Assembly: GCF_017310645.1 (NCBI RefSeq)
Contig: NZ_JAFLRH010000031.1
Location: 1 to 44,948 of the forward strand
Direction of reading: 5' to 3'
Source of the DNA: Paradesulfitobacterium ferrireducens
GTDB lineage: Bacteria; Bacillota; Desulfitobacteriia; Desulfitobacteriales; Desulfitobacteriaceae
Length of the DNA: 44,948 bases
Positions 1 to 6,498 of the stretch are shown piece after piece. A model generated the notes under the pieces. That model was not told the origin of the DNA. It did no database searches and saw only the letters and a program-made list of their open reading frames with translations. How positions within the stretch are numbered: the first letter of the stretch is position 1; the number at the start of each line of letters is the position of its first letter. A program made the position numbers and the translations under genes.

Positions 1-79
1 GCATTAAAACAGATAACAAAATCTTTGGAAAATACGTTGTAGTGACAAAAATATTATTGATGTATGCCTCAAAGCCTTG

Positions 80-754
80 CTACGACTGGTACTGGAAATT
101 TTTTACGCCAAACTTGGGTATTAATTCCTGCACGCTTGACAGAATTTCAGTGCTTACGTCGTCTAGGGCGTGATTGCCATCGATTTCTATAATCTTTTGC
201 CCTTTCCTGCCTAATTCGTTAACCAAAAGGTTGTAGTTACTTAGTACCTCCCGCAATATGTTCTCCTGTTCAAATAAATCCACCTGAAACCTCTTGTCGG
301 CAATGCGTTGCAGCGTGATGACCGGATCAACACGGATAAAAATCGTTAAATCCGGGGCAATTGCCTCGGCGTTAATTTGTTTAAGCCAGGCCAGAGGAAA
401 GTTCCGGCCTTGATAAGCGAGGGATGAGAGTAAATATCTGTCACAAATCACATGATACCCTTTAGCCAATGCCGGCAGAATGGCATGATTTAGGTGGTCC
501 AAACGGTCAGCCGCAAAAAGCAAGGCCATTGTATCCGCTCCTAACCCTTGTATCCGTTTATTTAAGGCCTGGCGAAGAAGAACCCCTACCGGTCCTTCAC
601 TCGGTTCTTTGGTCAGGAGCACTTTACGTCCGGTTGTTTGTTCCAGCCAGGCATGGAGTCGGCTGGCTTGCGTGCTTAGCCCCGAACCGTCAACCCCTTC
701 AAATACAATAAACTTCCCTTTCTCTTGGCGATTAAGGCTTTTGTCTGTAAGCAT
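80..754 (-). CDS. tmk: thymidylate kinase (dTMP kinase)
   Basis: Phosphorylates dTMP to dTDP with ATP in the cytoplasm, for dTTP synthesis. 224 residues, the usual family length. The P-loop is at residues 20-28 (GVDGSGLST), the DRY motif of the dTMP site is in CDRYLLSSLAYQG near residue 105, and a basic LID-like stretch (RIADKRF) follows near 150. Oddity: the P-loop lysine is replaced by leucine (L26), although the rest of the loop is intact. It lies downstream of spo0A on the same strand, separated by a strong terminator, so it is probably transcribed on its own. Family assignment is firm; full catalytic competence is less sure because of L26. Confidence 0.9.
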   Translation of the reverse strand: MLTDKSLNRQEKGKFIVFEGVDGSGLSTQASRLHAWLEQTTGRKVLLTKEPSEGPVGVLLRQALNKRIQGLGADTMALLFAADRLDHLNHAILPALAKGYHVICDRYLLSSLAYQGRNFPLAWLKQINAEAIAPDLTIFIRVDPVITLQRIADKRFQVDLFEQENILREVLSNYNLLVNELGRKGQKIIEIDGNHALDDVSTEILSSVQELIPKFGVKNFQYQS

Positions 755-825
755 ATGCCATCCACTCCCCCGTCAGTTTCCTAAGTTATTTTAACCCTTT
801 TTGAGATTTAAGACCAGAGTCGGCC

Positions 826-866
826 AAAAAATCAGCCCCCATCCAGGTTGGATGAGGGCTGATTTA
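826..866 (-). terminator. intrinsic terminator of spo0A
   Basis: Read on the minus strand, AAATCAGCCC...CATCC pairs with GGATG...GGGCTGATTT around a short loop and is followed by six T. It lies 18 bases past the spo0A stop. Confidence 0.9.
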
Positions 867-883
867 AGGGGAATTGTGAGTAC

Positions 884-1677
884 TTAGCTGACTTTGTTCA
901 TGACCCGCAGCTTATCGGCCAGTAGAGCCACAAATTCTGAATTAGTCGGTTTTTGTCGTTCAATATTCATCGAATACCCAAAAATCCTTTTAAGGGTGTC
1001 GGTATGTCCTCTTTCCCACGCCAGTTCAATGGCATGGCGAATCCCGCGTTCCACCCGGCTGGGCGCTGTATCATATTTTTTGGCGATGGCCGGGTAAAGC
1101 TCTTTCGTCACCGCACCCAAAAGAGAAACATCTTCAACCACCATGAGGATGGCGTCACGTATGTATTGATAGCCCTTCACATGTGCCGGAATTCCAATCT
1201 GATGCATCATAGAAGTCACTTCCGCTCCTAGATTGACCGTACTCCCTACGGACGTAACCGGAGTCGGAGCCGAGGTGAAGGTGCCCACCGGCATCGCACT
1301 TTCATGTGTAAGAGCCCTGATTCTCTTGCCTAAGACATCTAAATCAAAAGGTTTAAGGATGAAATAATCCACTCCGAGCATCATTGCCTGATGGGTTAAG
1401 GATTCTTGTCCGAAAGCTGTTAGCATTATGACTTTTGGTCTGGGGGAAGTTGTACGGGAACCTATCCTCTCTAACACTCCTAAACCATCTAAGCTCGGCA
1501 TCACTAAATCAATGATGACCAAATCCGGCTCGTGTGTCTGAATTAAATCCCAAGCCTCTACTCCGTTGTAGGCCAGTCCAATGACTTGCAGATCATCCTG
1601 GCTTTGCAGGTAGTCCTGTAGCATTTGACATAAACTGCGGTTGTCATCCGCGACAACGATTTTGATTTTTTTCCCAT
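884..1677 (-). CDS. spo0A: sporulation master regulator Spo0A (start out of frame)
   Basis: Response regulator that, when phosphorylated, commits the cell to sporulation by binding 0A boxes. The receiver domain holds the acidic pair in VVADDN, the phospho-acceptor Asp in VIIDLVMP and the conserved Lys in FILKPFD. The C-terminal Spo0A DNA-binding domain runs from about MMHQIGIPAHVKGY to the end (HAIELAWERGH, KPTNSEF). The first in-frame ATG is at 1624, but it lies inside the receiver domain, after the conserved KIKIVVADDN segment. That segment is open upstream to a TGA at 1685-1687 with no in-frame start. ATG at 1677 would be in frame with one extra A in the seven-A run at 1666-1672; ATG at 1685 (best spaced from AAGG) with one A fewer. 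I give 1677 as a provisional start. A perfect 0A box lies upstream. Confidence 0.9.
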
Positions 1678-1762
1678 TCTGCCATCATCCCGCCTTAAGT
1701 GTTTTTACCGGACGGCGTAAGCGTTTATTAAGCTTTATTTTCTAATTCCCGCCGGTGACCTT

Positions 1763-1787
1763 ATTATACGTTACCCCCTATGTCGAA
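1763..1787 (-). promoter_or_regulatory. spo0A promoter -10 with 0A box
   Basis: On the minus strand TATAAT is at 1768-1763. The sequence TGTCGAA, identical to the Spo0A-binding 0A box, lies at 1781-1787 on the plus strand, about where a -35 element would be; no good -35 hexamer is visible. That arrangement is the one known for Spo0A-activated sigma-A promoters, so autoregulation is likely. Confidence 0.65.
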
Positions 1788-1920
1788 ATCGCAAAAAATT
1801 AGGAAAGGTAACAGAAACGCGGAAATGGTTGAAGGCGCTAAAGCAAAGGTGATCTGGATAAATATGGTAATAGCTTCTCAACGCAAATTCCGCTTTTTTT
1901 CACAAACTAGCCTTCCGAAT

Positions 1921-2094
1921 TTAGAAAGAAGGCGAATCTGCGGGAGCAAAGGCATGCTTTAGCAAAACATATCCTCCAATAGCGATTAAGGTGTTATTAA
2001 AGAAGGCTTCGACGACTTTAAATCGTTCGTTTTCTTCCAATTCAAAATAAGGCGCACTCTTTCCGTTGATGATAATCAGGCTTCCTGACCGCAT
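1921..2094 (-). CDS. small hypothetical protein, in frame after a TGA
   Basis: Not recognised. 57 residues from ATG 2094 (MRSGSLIIINGK...) to a TAA at 1921, with a hydrophobic stretch NTLIAIGGYVLLKHAF near the C-terminus. A weak GGCAGG stands just upstream. It is in the same frame as the gene at 2119-2334, separated from it only by that gene's TGA and eight codons (RQQLWRQV before the ATG). It could be a separate translationally coupled gene, the tail of a longer protein broken by a stop mutation, or chance. Both halves are open and compositionally similar. Confidence 0.4.
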   Translation of the reverse strand: MRSGSLIIINGKSAPYFELEENERFKVVEAFFNNTLIAIGGYVLLKHAFAPADSPSF

Positions 2095-2118
2095 GACCTG
2101 CCGCCATAACTGCTGCCG

Positions 2119-2334
2119 TCACAAACCCTCCTCAGGAAAGCCTAAGATGCTTGCCAAAGGGATTTCTTGATGTGATGTCAAAGTTATGCTTTCCTCTTCG
2201 GGATGAACTGCTTTAATCAAACCTCCGGTTAAGGTCGGCGGCTCGCCGGTAAGCAGGAAATAAGCCGGTTCGTTTCTTTGGATGCAGGCATCAAGATAAT
2301 GTTTAAGATTTTCCCAACTGACATTGTCACTCAT
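2119..2334 (-). CDS. small hypothetical protein, 71 residues
   Basis: Not recognised. The start ATG at 2334 is preceded by AAAGGTGGG at good spacing. The N-terminal half is helical and polar. The second half (GGLIKAVHPEEESITL...IPLASILGF) alternates hydrophobic and polar residues, as in a small beta-barrel of Sm or YolD type; that fold guess is only inference. It is divergent from the ferredoxin gene. The reading frame continues past its TGA at 2119-2121 for another 65 codons. Confidence 0.6.
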   Translation of the reverse strand: MSDNVSWENLKHYLDACIQRNEPAYFLLTGEPPTLTGGLIKAVHPEEESITLTSHQEIPLASILGFPEEGL

Positions 2335-2441
2335 TTTCTACCCACCTTTCTCAAGAGCAGCATGAATCGTGTTTATCTTCGTGAATATCCAAGCCTAAAC
2401 GGGAAAAAATAGTATTTAGCGAACACAAAGGAGGTTCAAAC

Positions 2442-2636
2442 ATGATAGCTGCAGTCGACAAGAATACATGCATCGGATGCGGAGCCTGTCCTTCCGTCTG
2501 TCCTGAAGTCTTTCAGATGGATGATGACGGTTTAGCCATTGCTTATGTCAACCCAGTCCCTTCGGAAGTCGAAGATTCAGCCAAGGAAGCAGCGGACGGC
2601 TGCCCGGTTGATGCAATTCATGTCAGCGAAGACTAG
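2442..2636 (+). CDS. [4Fe-4S] ferredoxin
   Basis: Small soluble electron carrier of 64 residues. Cys10, Cys13 and Cys16 (CIGCGAC) with Cys54 (GCPVDAI) would bind one [4Fe-4S] cluster. The second motif keeps only one cysteine, so this is the single-cluster type rather than the clostridial 2[4Fe-4S] type; Cys20 is spare. It has a very strong ribosome site (AAAGGAGG at about 2427). Single gene, ending at a bidirectional terminator shared with the convergent siroheme protein. Acidic composition is typical of the family. The redox partner is not evident. Confidence 0.93.
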   Translation: MIAAVDKNTCIGCGACPSVCPEVFQMDDDGLAIAYVNPVPSEVEDSAKEAADGCPVDAIHVSED

Positions 2637-2667
2637 TTTCAAAAGAACAAAACAGGTTTCAGGGAAT

Positions 2668-2700
2668 GAAAAAGCGGATGGGAAGCCATCCGCTTTTCTT
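2668..2700. terminator. bidirectional terminator
   Basis: GCGGATGG (2674-2681) pairs with CCATCCGC (2686-2693) around a GAAG loop, flanked by an A run and a T run. It lies between the convergent ferredoxin and siroheme protein genes and can serve both. Confidence 0.9.
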
Positions 2701-2708
2701 CTAAACCC

Positions 2709-3590
2709 TTAAGCAATTACCTGACTCACCACAGAATGCAGTTCCTCTTTCCCAATCCGGTCTAAAAGGCGTCCGAGCCGTTCCTGCGGTTTAGCTTTCT
2801 CGTTGTAATAGTGAATGACTGCGTCTACAGCCGGAAGAATTTGATCACGCTGCAGGTTTTCGAGAAGAAGCTCGGCAATCCGCGGCTTCACTCCTCCATT
2901 TCCTCCGACATAAAGATGATAACCTTTGCTGGTCCCCATTAGCCCTAGATCAACCGTCGCTGCATCCGTGCACTTATTAGGACATCCAGCGACCGCAATC
3001 TTAAATTTCGAAGGCAGGGACATACCATGATAGTTTTTATCAAGCTGAAGCCCAAGCTCCAGAGTTTCTTGCAGACCGCGCTTGCAGAAAGTTCGGCCCG
3101 GGCATACTTTGATACTGCGCACACATAACCCGACCGCATGTCCGGGATCCATCCCGAGGTCTTCCCAAGCCTTCGGCACGTCCGCCGGGTCAAGCCCTAC
3201 AATAGCAATCCGCTGAGCCGTGGTCACTTTAATCGCAGCTGCTTGATATTTTTCCGCGACATCCGCAATTTTCCGCAATATTTCCGGAGTTGCCACCCCT
3301 GCCGGGATATGAGGGGCTATCGCATAAGTCTTTTTATCCATCTGTAAAATCGAACCCGGGGGCTGTGCTTTGGCAGCTGCTTCCGGAGACATTTCCCCTT
3401 GCTCCACTGAATTGATCTTATTCAAGAGAGCATTGGCATCCAGTCCGTGCATCTGGGCCGCATTAGCCAGCGTTTCATTCACGGAAAAAGGGCAGCCTAA
3501 ACAATGCAAACCCATTTCTTGCATGGCATCCACCGTTTTAGGGTTGGCTGCCATGATATCCTTTAGTTTCATATCCAGAGTGAAAGCCAT
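2709..3590 (-). CDS. DUF1858 domain fused to small siroheme nitrite/sulfite reductase-like protein
   Basis: 293 residues. Residues 1-60 form a DUF1858 redox-disulfide domain with Cys30-x2-Cys33 (HCLGCPF). Residues about 85-290 are a single nitrite/sulfite reductase module: C163-x5-C169 and C203-x3-C207 match the siroheme-[4Fe-4S] ligand pattern. This resembles the small assimilatory-type sulfite reductase of Desulfovibrio, not full NirB or DsrAB. Likely role: electron transfer to sulfite, nitrite or a sulfur carrier in the cytoplasm; the substrate cannot be read from sequence. A 45-residue CxxC protein lies just upstream on the same strand, suggesting a two-gene unit. Confidence 0.87.
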   Translation of the reverse strand: MAFTLDMKLKDIMAANPKTVDAMQEMGLHCLGCPFSVNETLANAAQMHGLDANALLNKINSVEQGEMSPEAAAKAQPPGSILQMDKKTYAIAPHIPAGVATPEILRKIADVAEKYQAAAIKVTTAQRIAIVGLDPADVPKAWEDLGMDPGHAVGLCVRSIKVCPGRTFCKRGLQETLELGLQLDKNYHGMSLPSKFKIAVAGCPNKCTDAATVDLGLMGTSKGYHLYVGGNGGVKPRIAELLLENLQRDQILPAVDAVIHYYNEKAKPQERLGRLLDRIGKEELHSVVSQVIA

Positions 3591-3620
3591 GTTATCACCT
3601 ATCCATCAAAGATTCCGGAT

Positions 3621-3758
3621 TTAGCCATGAATGAGCATGGGCAAACAATGCGTGCATACGTGTTTTTCTTCTCCCTGAAAAACATAAGTAATGACCGGGG
3701 TCAGTTCACTGCTCGTTCCGCAGTGTTCGCATTCATGCTCTAAATGTTCTTGAGCCAT
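3621..3758 (-). CDS. 45-residue two-CxxC small protein
   Basis: Not recognised by name. ATG at 3758 follows AAAGGAGGG at good spacing. The protein has two paired motifs, CEHC near residue 10 and CTHC near residue 37, as in a zinc ribbon or rubredoxin-like knuckle, with an acidic, His-rich N-terminus (MAQEHLEHE). It ends 30 bases before the DUF1858-siroheme gene on the same strand, so the two are probably co-transcribed. A metal-binding or redox-accessory role is inference. Confidence 0.75.
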   Translation of the reverse strand: MAQEHLEHECEHCGTSSELTPVITYVFQGEEKHVCTHCLPMLIHG

Positions 3759-3880
3759 TTTGAAGCCCTCCTTTCTTCCGAAATTAGTCTATCATATAAA
3801 AACTTTCGGTAGTGTGACTTTGGGCACATCTCGCCAACAGTTTTTGTCATTTGTCCTAAATCTATTCTTGCGAAAATGGA

Positions 3881-3908
3881 TAAAGCCGCCCGGTTGTTGA
3901 GCGGCTTA
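3881..3908 (-). terminator. probable terminator
   Basis: AAGCCGC (3883-3889) pairs with GCGGCTT (3901-3907) around an 11-base loop; on the minus strand it is followed by a weak T-rich stretch. It would end the 4013-4501 transcript before the CxxC gene. Confidence 0.5.
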
Positions 3909-3924
3909 TAGGCCTTGGTTTATG

Positions 3925-4056
3925 TCAATGAAAGCAGAGATAGCATACCGTTCCTACCAGGACATAAAACAAACCGACATACAACCGCAGCGGCATGCGG
4001 CTGCCACTGTCTCTATCCGGCAGTTGATCCGGGCCAAGTCCCAAGAAACTCTCCAT
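3925..4056 (-). CDS. 43-residue single-pass membrane peptide overlapping its neighbour
   Basis: Not recognised. ATG at 4056 follows GGGGGGAA at a good distance. It overlaps the last 44 bases of the 4013-4501 gene in another frame. The first half (MESFLGLGPDQLPDRDSGSR) is polar; the second (LRLYVGLFYVLVGTVCYLCF) is one clear transmembrane helix. The overlap and ribosome site suggest translational coupling. The alternative is a start at the internal ATG (MPLRLYVG...), giving 23 residues. Confidence 0.55.
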   Translation of the reverse strand: MESFLGLGPDQLPDRDSGSRMPLRLYVGLFYVLVGTVCYLCFH

Positions 4057-4501
4057 AACTGTTCCCCCCAACTAAGGAGAGTCCATCTGTTGGCTTCATC
4101 TCAATAATCCGCCAGCCATCCTTTGTTTGCTCCAGAGCGAAAAGAAAAGTGGTCGGATTATGATCATTCCAATATACTTTGGTCACAATCCTTTGAGGAT
4201 TATCCGCAGCTATAAAATCTACCCTTTGGACTGCTAAAAAAGGATCTCCCCGGAGCTGTTTTTCCCAGGTGCGAAATTCCGCCAGAGCTTTTGCGGAATT
4301 GTCACTAAACAAATGGTGTGCCAGATCAAGCTGCCTTGAATCCATAAGATTCCAAAAATGTTGGACAGTCGCACGGGCCGAATCATTATACCCCGGGTCA
4401 GCCAGCGTCGTCCATACCACCTCAGGGCTTTCCCATACCATCATCCCTAAGAAAGCAACGAGAATTAAGCCAATGACCCAGATATACCGGCTATGACGCA
4501 T
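4013..4501 (-). CDS. membrane-anchored hypothetical protein
   Basis: 162 residues. One N-terminal transmembrane helix (YIWVIGLILVAFLGMMVW, residues 6-23) is followed by an extracytoplasmic domain with the rhythm of an NTF2-like/lumenal fold (ATVQHFWNLMDSRQLDLAHHLFS ... KVYWNDH ... WRIIEM). No catalytic motif is seen and no confident family name can be given. It sits between spoVM and a coupled membrane peptide, which makes a sporulation or envelope role possible but unproven. Confidence 0.75.
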   Translation of the reverse strand: MRHSRYIWVIGLILVAFLGMMVWESPEVVWTTLADPGYNDSARATVQHFWNLMDSRQLDLAHHLFSDNSAKALAEFRTWEKQLRGDPFLAVQRVDFIAADNPQRIVTKVYWNDHNPTTFLFALEQTKDGWRIIEMKPTDGLSLVGGNSYGEFLGTWPGSTAG

Positions 4502-4568
4502 TGATTTCCCTCCCTTTTCTATACTTGTCCTTACTTAATTGTAGGAGGGAAAGTTCAAGTTCATGACA

Positions 4569-4634
4569 TTATCCGAAAACTTTTCTTAAAAGATTAAGTA
4601 TAAACTCGGGCAGACGAACGTAATAGATCTTCAT
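4569..4634 (-). CDS. spoVM: stage V sporulation protein M (SpoVM)
   Basis: 21-residue peptide MKIYYVRLPEFILNLLRKVF plus Gly, preceded by AAAGGAGGGG at ideal spacing. It lines up with the Bacillus subtilis SpoVM start MKFYTIKLPKF, including the proline at position 9 that the known protein uses to recognise curved membrane, and then a short amphipathic helix. SpoVM binds the outer forespore membrane and recruits SpoIVA to start the spore coat. It is too short for ordinary gene callers. It is slightly shorter than the 26-residue Bacillus form. Confidence 0.85.
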   Translation of the reverse strand: MKIYYVRLPEFILNLLRKVFG

Positions 4635-4696
4635 TTTGACCCCTCCTTTAACTCGTTGCTCATTTATCTTATGCTGACTGATTCAGAAACGTCCGT

Positions 4697-5047
4697 TTAG
4701 GTTAAGTGGTAATTGTTAACAGCTTCCTCCAGCTGGGCCACCAGACGGCGCTCTTCCTCGGAAGAGGCCGTTAAATAGAGTCTGCCAATAATCGAAGTAA
4801 TGATGCGCAATACATCTTCAAGTACTAGTTTTTCCTTCATTGCTAATTGACTGCTGGTCTCGATTAAGGCAATTCCAAATTGATGTCCCACCCCATCCTG
4901 CATCATTTTGGTACACGTCTTGCCCAGGAGCCTCATGACAAGGGATGCCTCCTGTACGTCTAACTGGCGGATGGCATCTATGGTTGTGGTTAACCCCCGA
5001 ACCATACGCACCCCGACATTAGCCCAATTCACTTGTTGACTGTCCAT
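4697..5047 (-). CDS. hypothetical helical protein, 116 residues
   Basis: Not recognised. The start chosen is ATG 5047 (MDSQQVNW), preceded by GGAGGG, rather than the upstream ATG at 5101 which lacks a ribosome site. The protein is almost wholly helical with amphipathic repeats (VGVRMVRGLTTTIDAIRQL, EASLVMRLLGKTCTKMM, LVLEDVLRIITSIIGRLY) and has no signal or membrane segment. It lies just upstream of spoVM. A hairpin-bearing leader precedes it. Confidence 0.75.
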   Translation of the reverse strand: MDSQQVNWANVGVRMVRGLTTTIDAIRQLDVQEASLVMRLLGKTCTKMMQDGVGHQFGIALIETSSQLAMKEKLVLEDVLRIITSIIGRLYLTASSEEERRLVAQLEEAVNNYHLT

Positions 5048-5150
5048 ATATTTCCCTCCATGCGCGTGTTTGTGCCTTACTATATGCCGGAAACCACGCA
5101 AGGGTTACTCTTACTGATTCTTTCGGTAAACAAGAAAACTCGGCTTGCGC

Positions 5151-5176
5151 TACGTTAGTCCCGGTGAGACTAACGC
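5151..5176 (-). promoter_or_regulatory. leader hairpin upstream of the 4697-5047 gene
   Basis: On the minus strand CGTTAGTC pairs with GACTAACG around a seven-base loop, inside an outer AAACAAG...CTTGTTT pairing. It lies about 105 bases before the start codon. There is no T run, so it is more likely a leader structure than a terminator. It matches no riboswitch class I know. Confidence 0.4.
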
Positions 5177-5230
5177 ACTTGTTTAGTTGCACTTGTGCCA
5201 CCAAAGATTTATGCTTTCTGATTGTTATTA

Positions 5231-5276
5231 GAAAAAGCCCTATTTGCGTTGATCTGATTCTACGCAAATAGGGCTC
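5231..5276 (-). terminator. terminator of psd-pssA
   Basis: AGCCCTATTTGCGT (5236-5249) pairs perfectly with ACGCAAATAGGGCT (5262-5275). On the minus strand it is followed by five T. Confidence 0.92.
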
Positions 5277-5289
5277 TGTAAACAGTGTA

Positions 5290-5814
5290 TTATTTCCCTA
5301 GCTTAGGAACCCGGATGGAGGAAACCATCAATCCGGAAAGAGCCACCATACTCACAGGAAAGATAACCCAAGGAACCGTGCCGTGGAATAAGACCAATAA
5401 AGCTGTAAATCCTCCGGCAAACGTAATCGGAACCCCAAGAAAATGAGTGCTGATATTTAGAATATTAAAGCGGGCCAGCCGTATCGCCCCACACACCGGA
5501 AACACAATGGCGATGAGTAGACCCCATACCCCAAAATCCTGCAAGAACAGGCGATACGTGAGCAGGGCCGGCGCCACTCCAAAGGACACCAGATCACTCA
5601 AAGAATCGAGTTCTTTCCCAAAATCCGAGCTAACGGCAAGTTTCCGTGCTACTTTCCCGTCCAGGCTATCCATAAGCACAGATAAAAGAACCATCCCGGC
5701 AGCCAGCTTAAATTTGCCGTCTACGGTCCAAACCAGGGATAAGAAACCGAATACCAAATTGGCCAGAGTAAAAATGCTCGGGATCATCCGGGTATTAAGC
5801 GCCCGTTCGTTCAT
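5290..5814 (-). CDS. pssA: CDP-diacylglycerol-serine O-phosphatidyltransferase
   Basis: Membrane enzyme that makes phosphatidylserine from CDP-diacylglycerol and serine. 174 residues with several hydrophobic helices. The CDP-alcohol phosphatidyltransferase signature is complete: D49, D52-G53, A56-R57, G66, D70 and D74. It overlaps the end of psd by 20 bases, so the two enzymes of phosphatidylethanolamine synthesis are translationally coupled, with the decarboxylase first. It ends at a strong terminator. Confidence 0.93.
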   Translation of the reverse strand: MNERALNTRMIPSIFTLANLVFGFLSLVWTVDGKFKLAAGMVLLSVLMDSLDGKVARKLAVSSDFGKELDSLSDLVSFGVAPALLTYRLFLQDFGVWGLLIAIVFPVCGAIRLARFNILNISTHFLGVPITFAGGFTALLVLFHGTVPWVIFPVSMVALSGLMVSSIRVPKLGK

Positions 5815-6445
5815 TAACTTTCACCAACCCCATTACTGTTACTCCGCCAACGACTTTCTCTCCGGGCTTAACGGCCACCTCGACGTACGGCGGCACAAAA
5901 AGTTCGGTACAGGAACCAAATTTGATCAGGCCGAAGCGTTCTCCCCGTACCACTTGATCCCCGGTTTTGACCCAACATACAATGCGGCGGGCGACGAACC
6001 CGGTGACTTGAGTGACTAATATCCGTAGATTTTGGTTTTCAATCCCTACAAAATTTTTTTCATTGACTTCGGAGGCATGGCTTTTAAATGCCGGCAGCAT
6101 CTGACCGGGACGGTAATCCCGGTAAACCACGGTGCCGGACATTGGAACCCTGTTCATATGAACATTGAAAAGGCTAAGAAAAATCCGGATTCGGATGCTC
6201 TCACCATTTAGAAAACGGTCTTCAAATACCCTTTCTATATCCATAACCACTCCATCGGCAGGAGAGACCAACATGGTCTCATCCCCGGGAATCGTGCGCT
6301 CCGGGTTGCGAAAGAAATATAGAATGAATAAAAATAAGATAGCGGGTATGAGCGCGATCCAGGGCCAAATTAAATACAAGATTACGGACAAAACAGCTAA
6401 ACCTAACAGATAAGGCCAGCTGTCGCGGGCAATAGGAAATTTCAC
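5795..6445 (-). CDS. psd: phosphatidylserine decarboxylase proenzyme
   Basis: Decarboxylates phosphatidylserine to phosphatidylethanolamine. 216 residues, the short form common in bacteria and archaea that carry an adjacent pssA. Two N-terminal membrane helices (residues 11-45) are followed by the catalytic domain with SPADGVV, FNVHMNRVP and the self-cleavage site KFGSCTELF. Cleavage at Gly177-Ser178 would create the pyruvoyl group. The start is GTG at 6445. First gene of the psd-pssA operon. Confidence 0.92.
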   Translation of the reverse strand: MKFPIARDSWPYLLGLAVLSVILYLIWPWIALIPAILFLFILYFFRNPERTIPGDETMLVSPADGVVMDIERVFEDRFLNGESIRIRIFLSLFNVHMNRVPMSGTVVYRDYRPGQMLPAFKSHASEVNEKNFVGIENQNLRILVTQVTGFVARRIVCWVKTGDQVVRGERFGLIKFGSCTELFVPPYVEVAVKPGEKVVGGVTVMGLVKVNERTGA

Positions 6446-6498
6446 CTGGCACAGACCCCCTCATTTTAATTGTATCTAGTTTATCATCTTTAAGGCAT

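Noticed and set aside
5447..6019. Long open frame on the plus strand (190 codons)
   Set aside because: It is antisense to pssA and psd, has no ribosome site and its product is unlike any protein; a shadow of the real genes.
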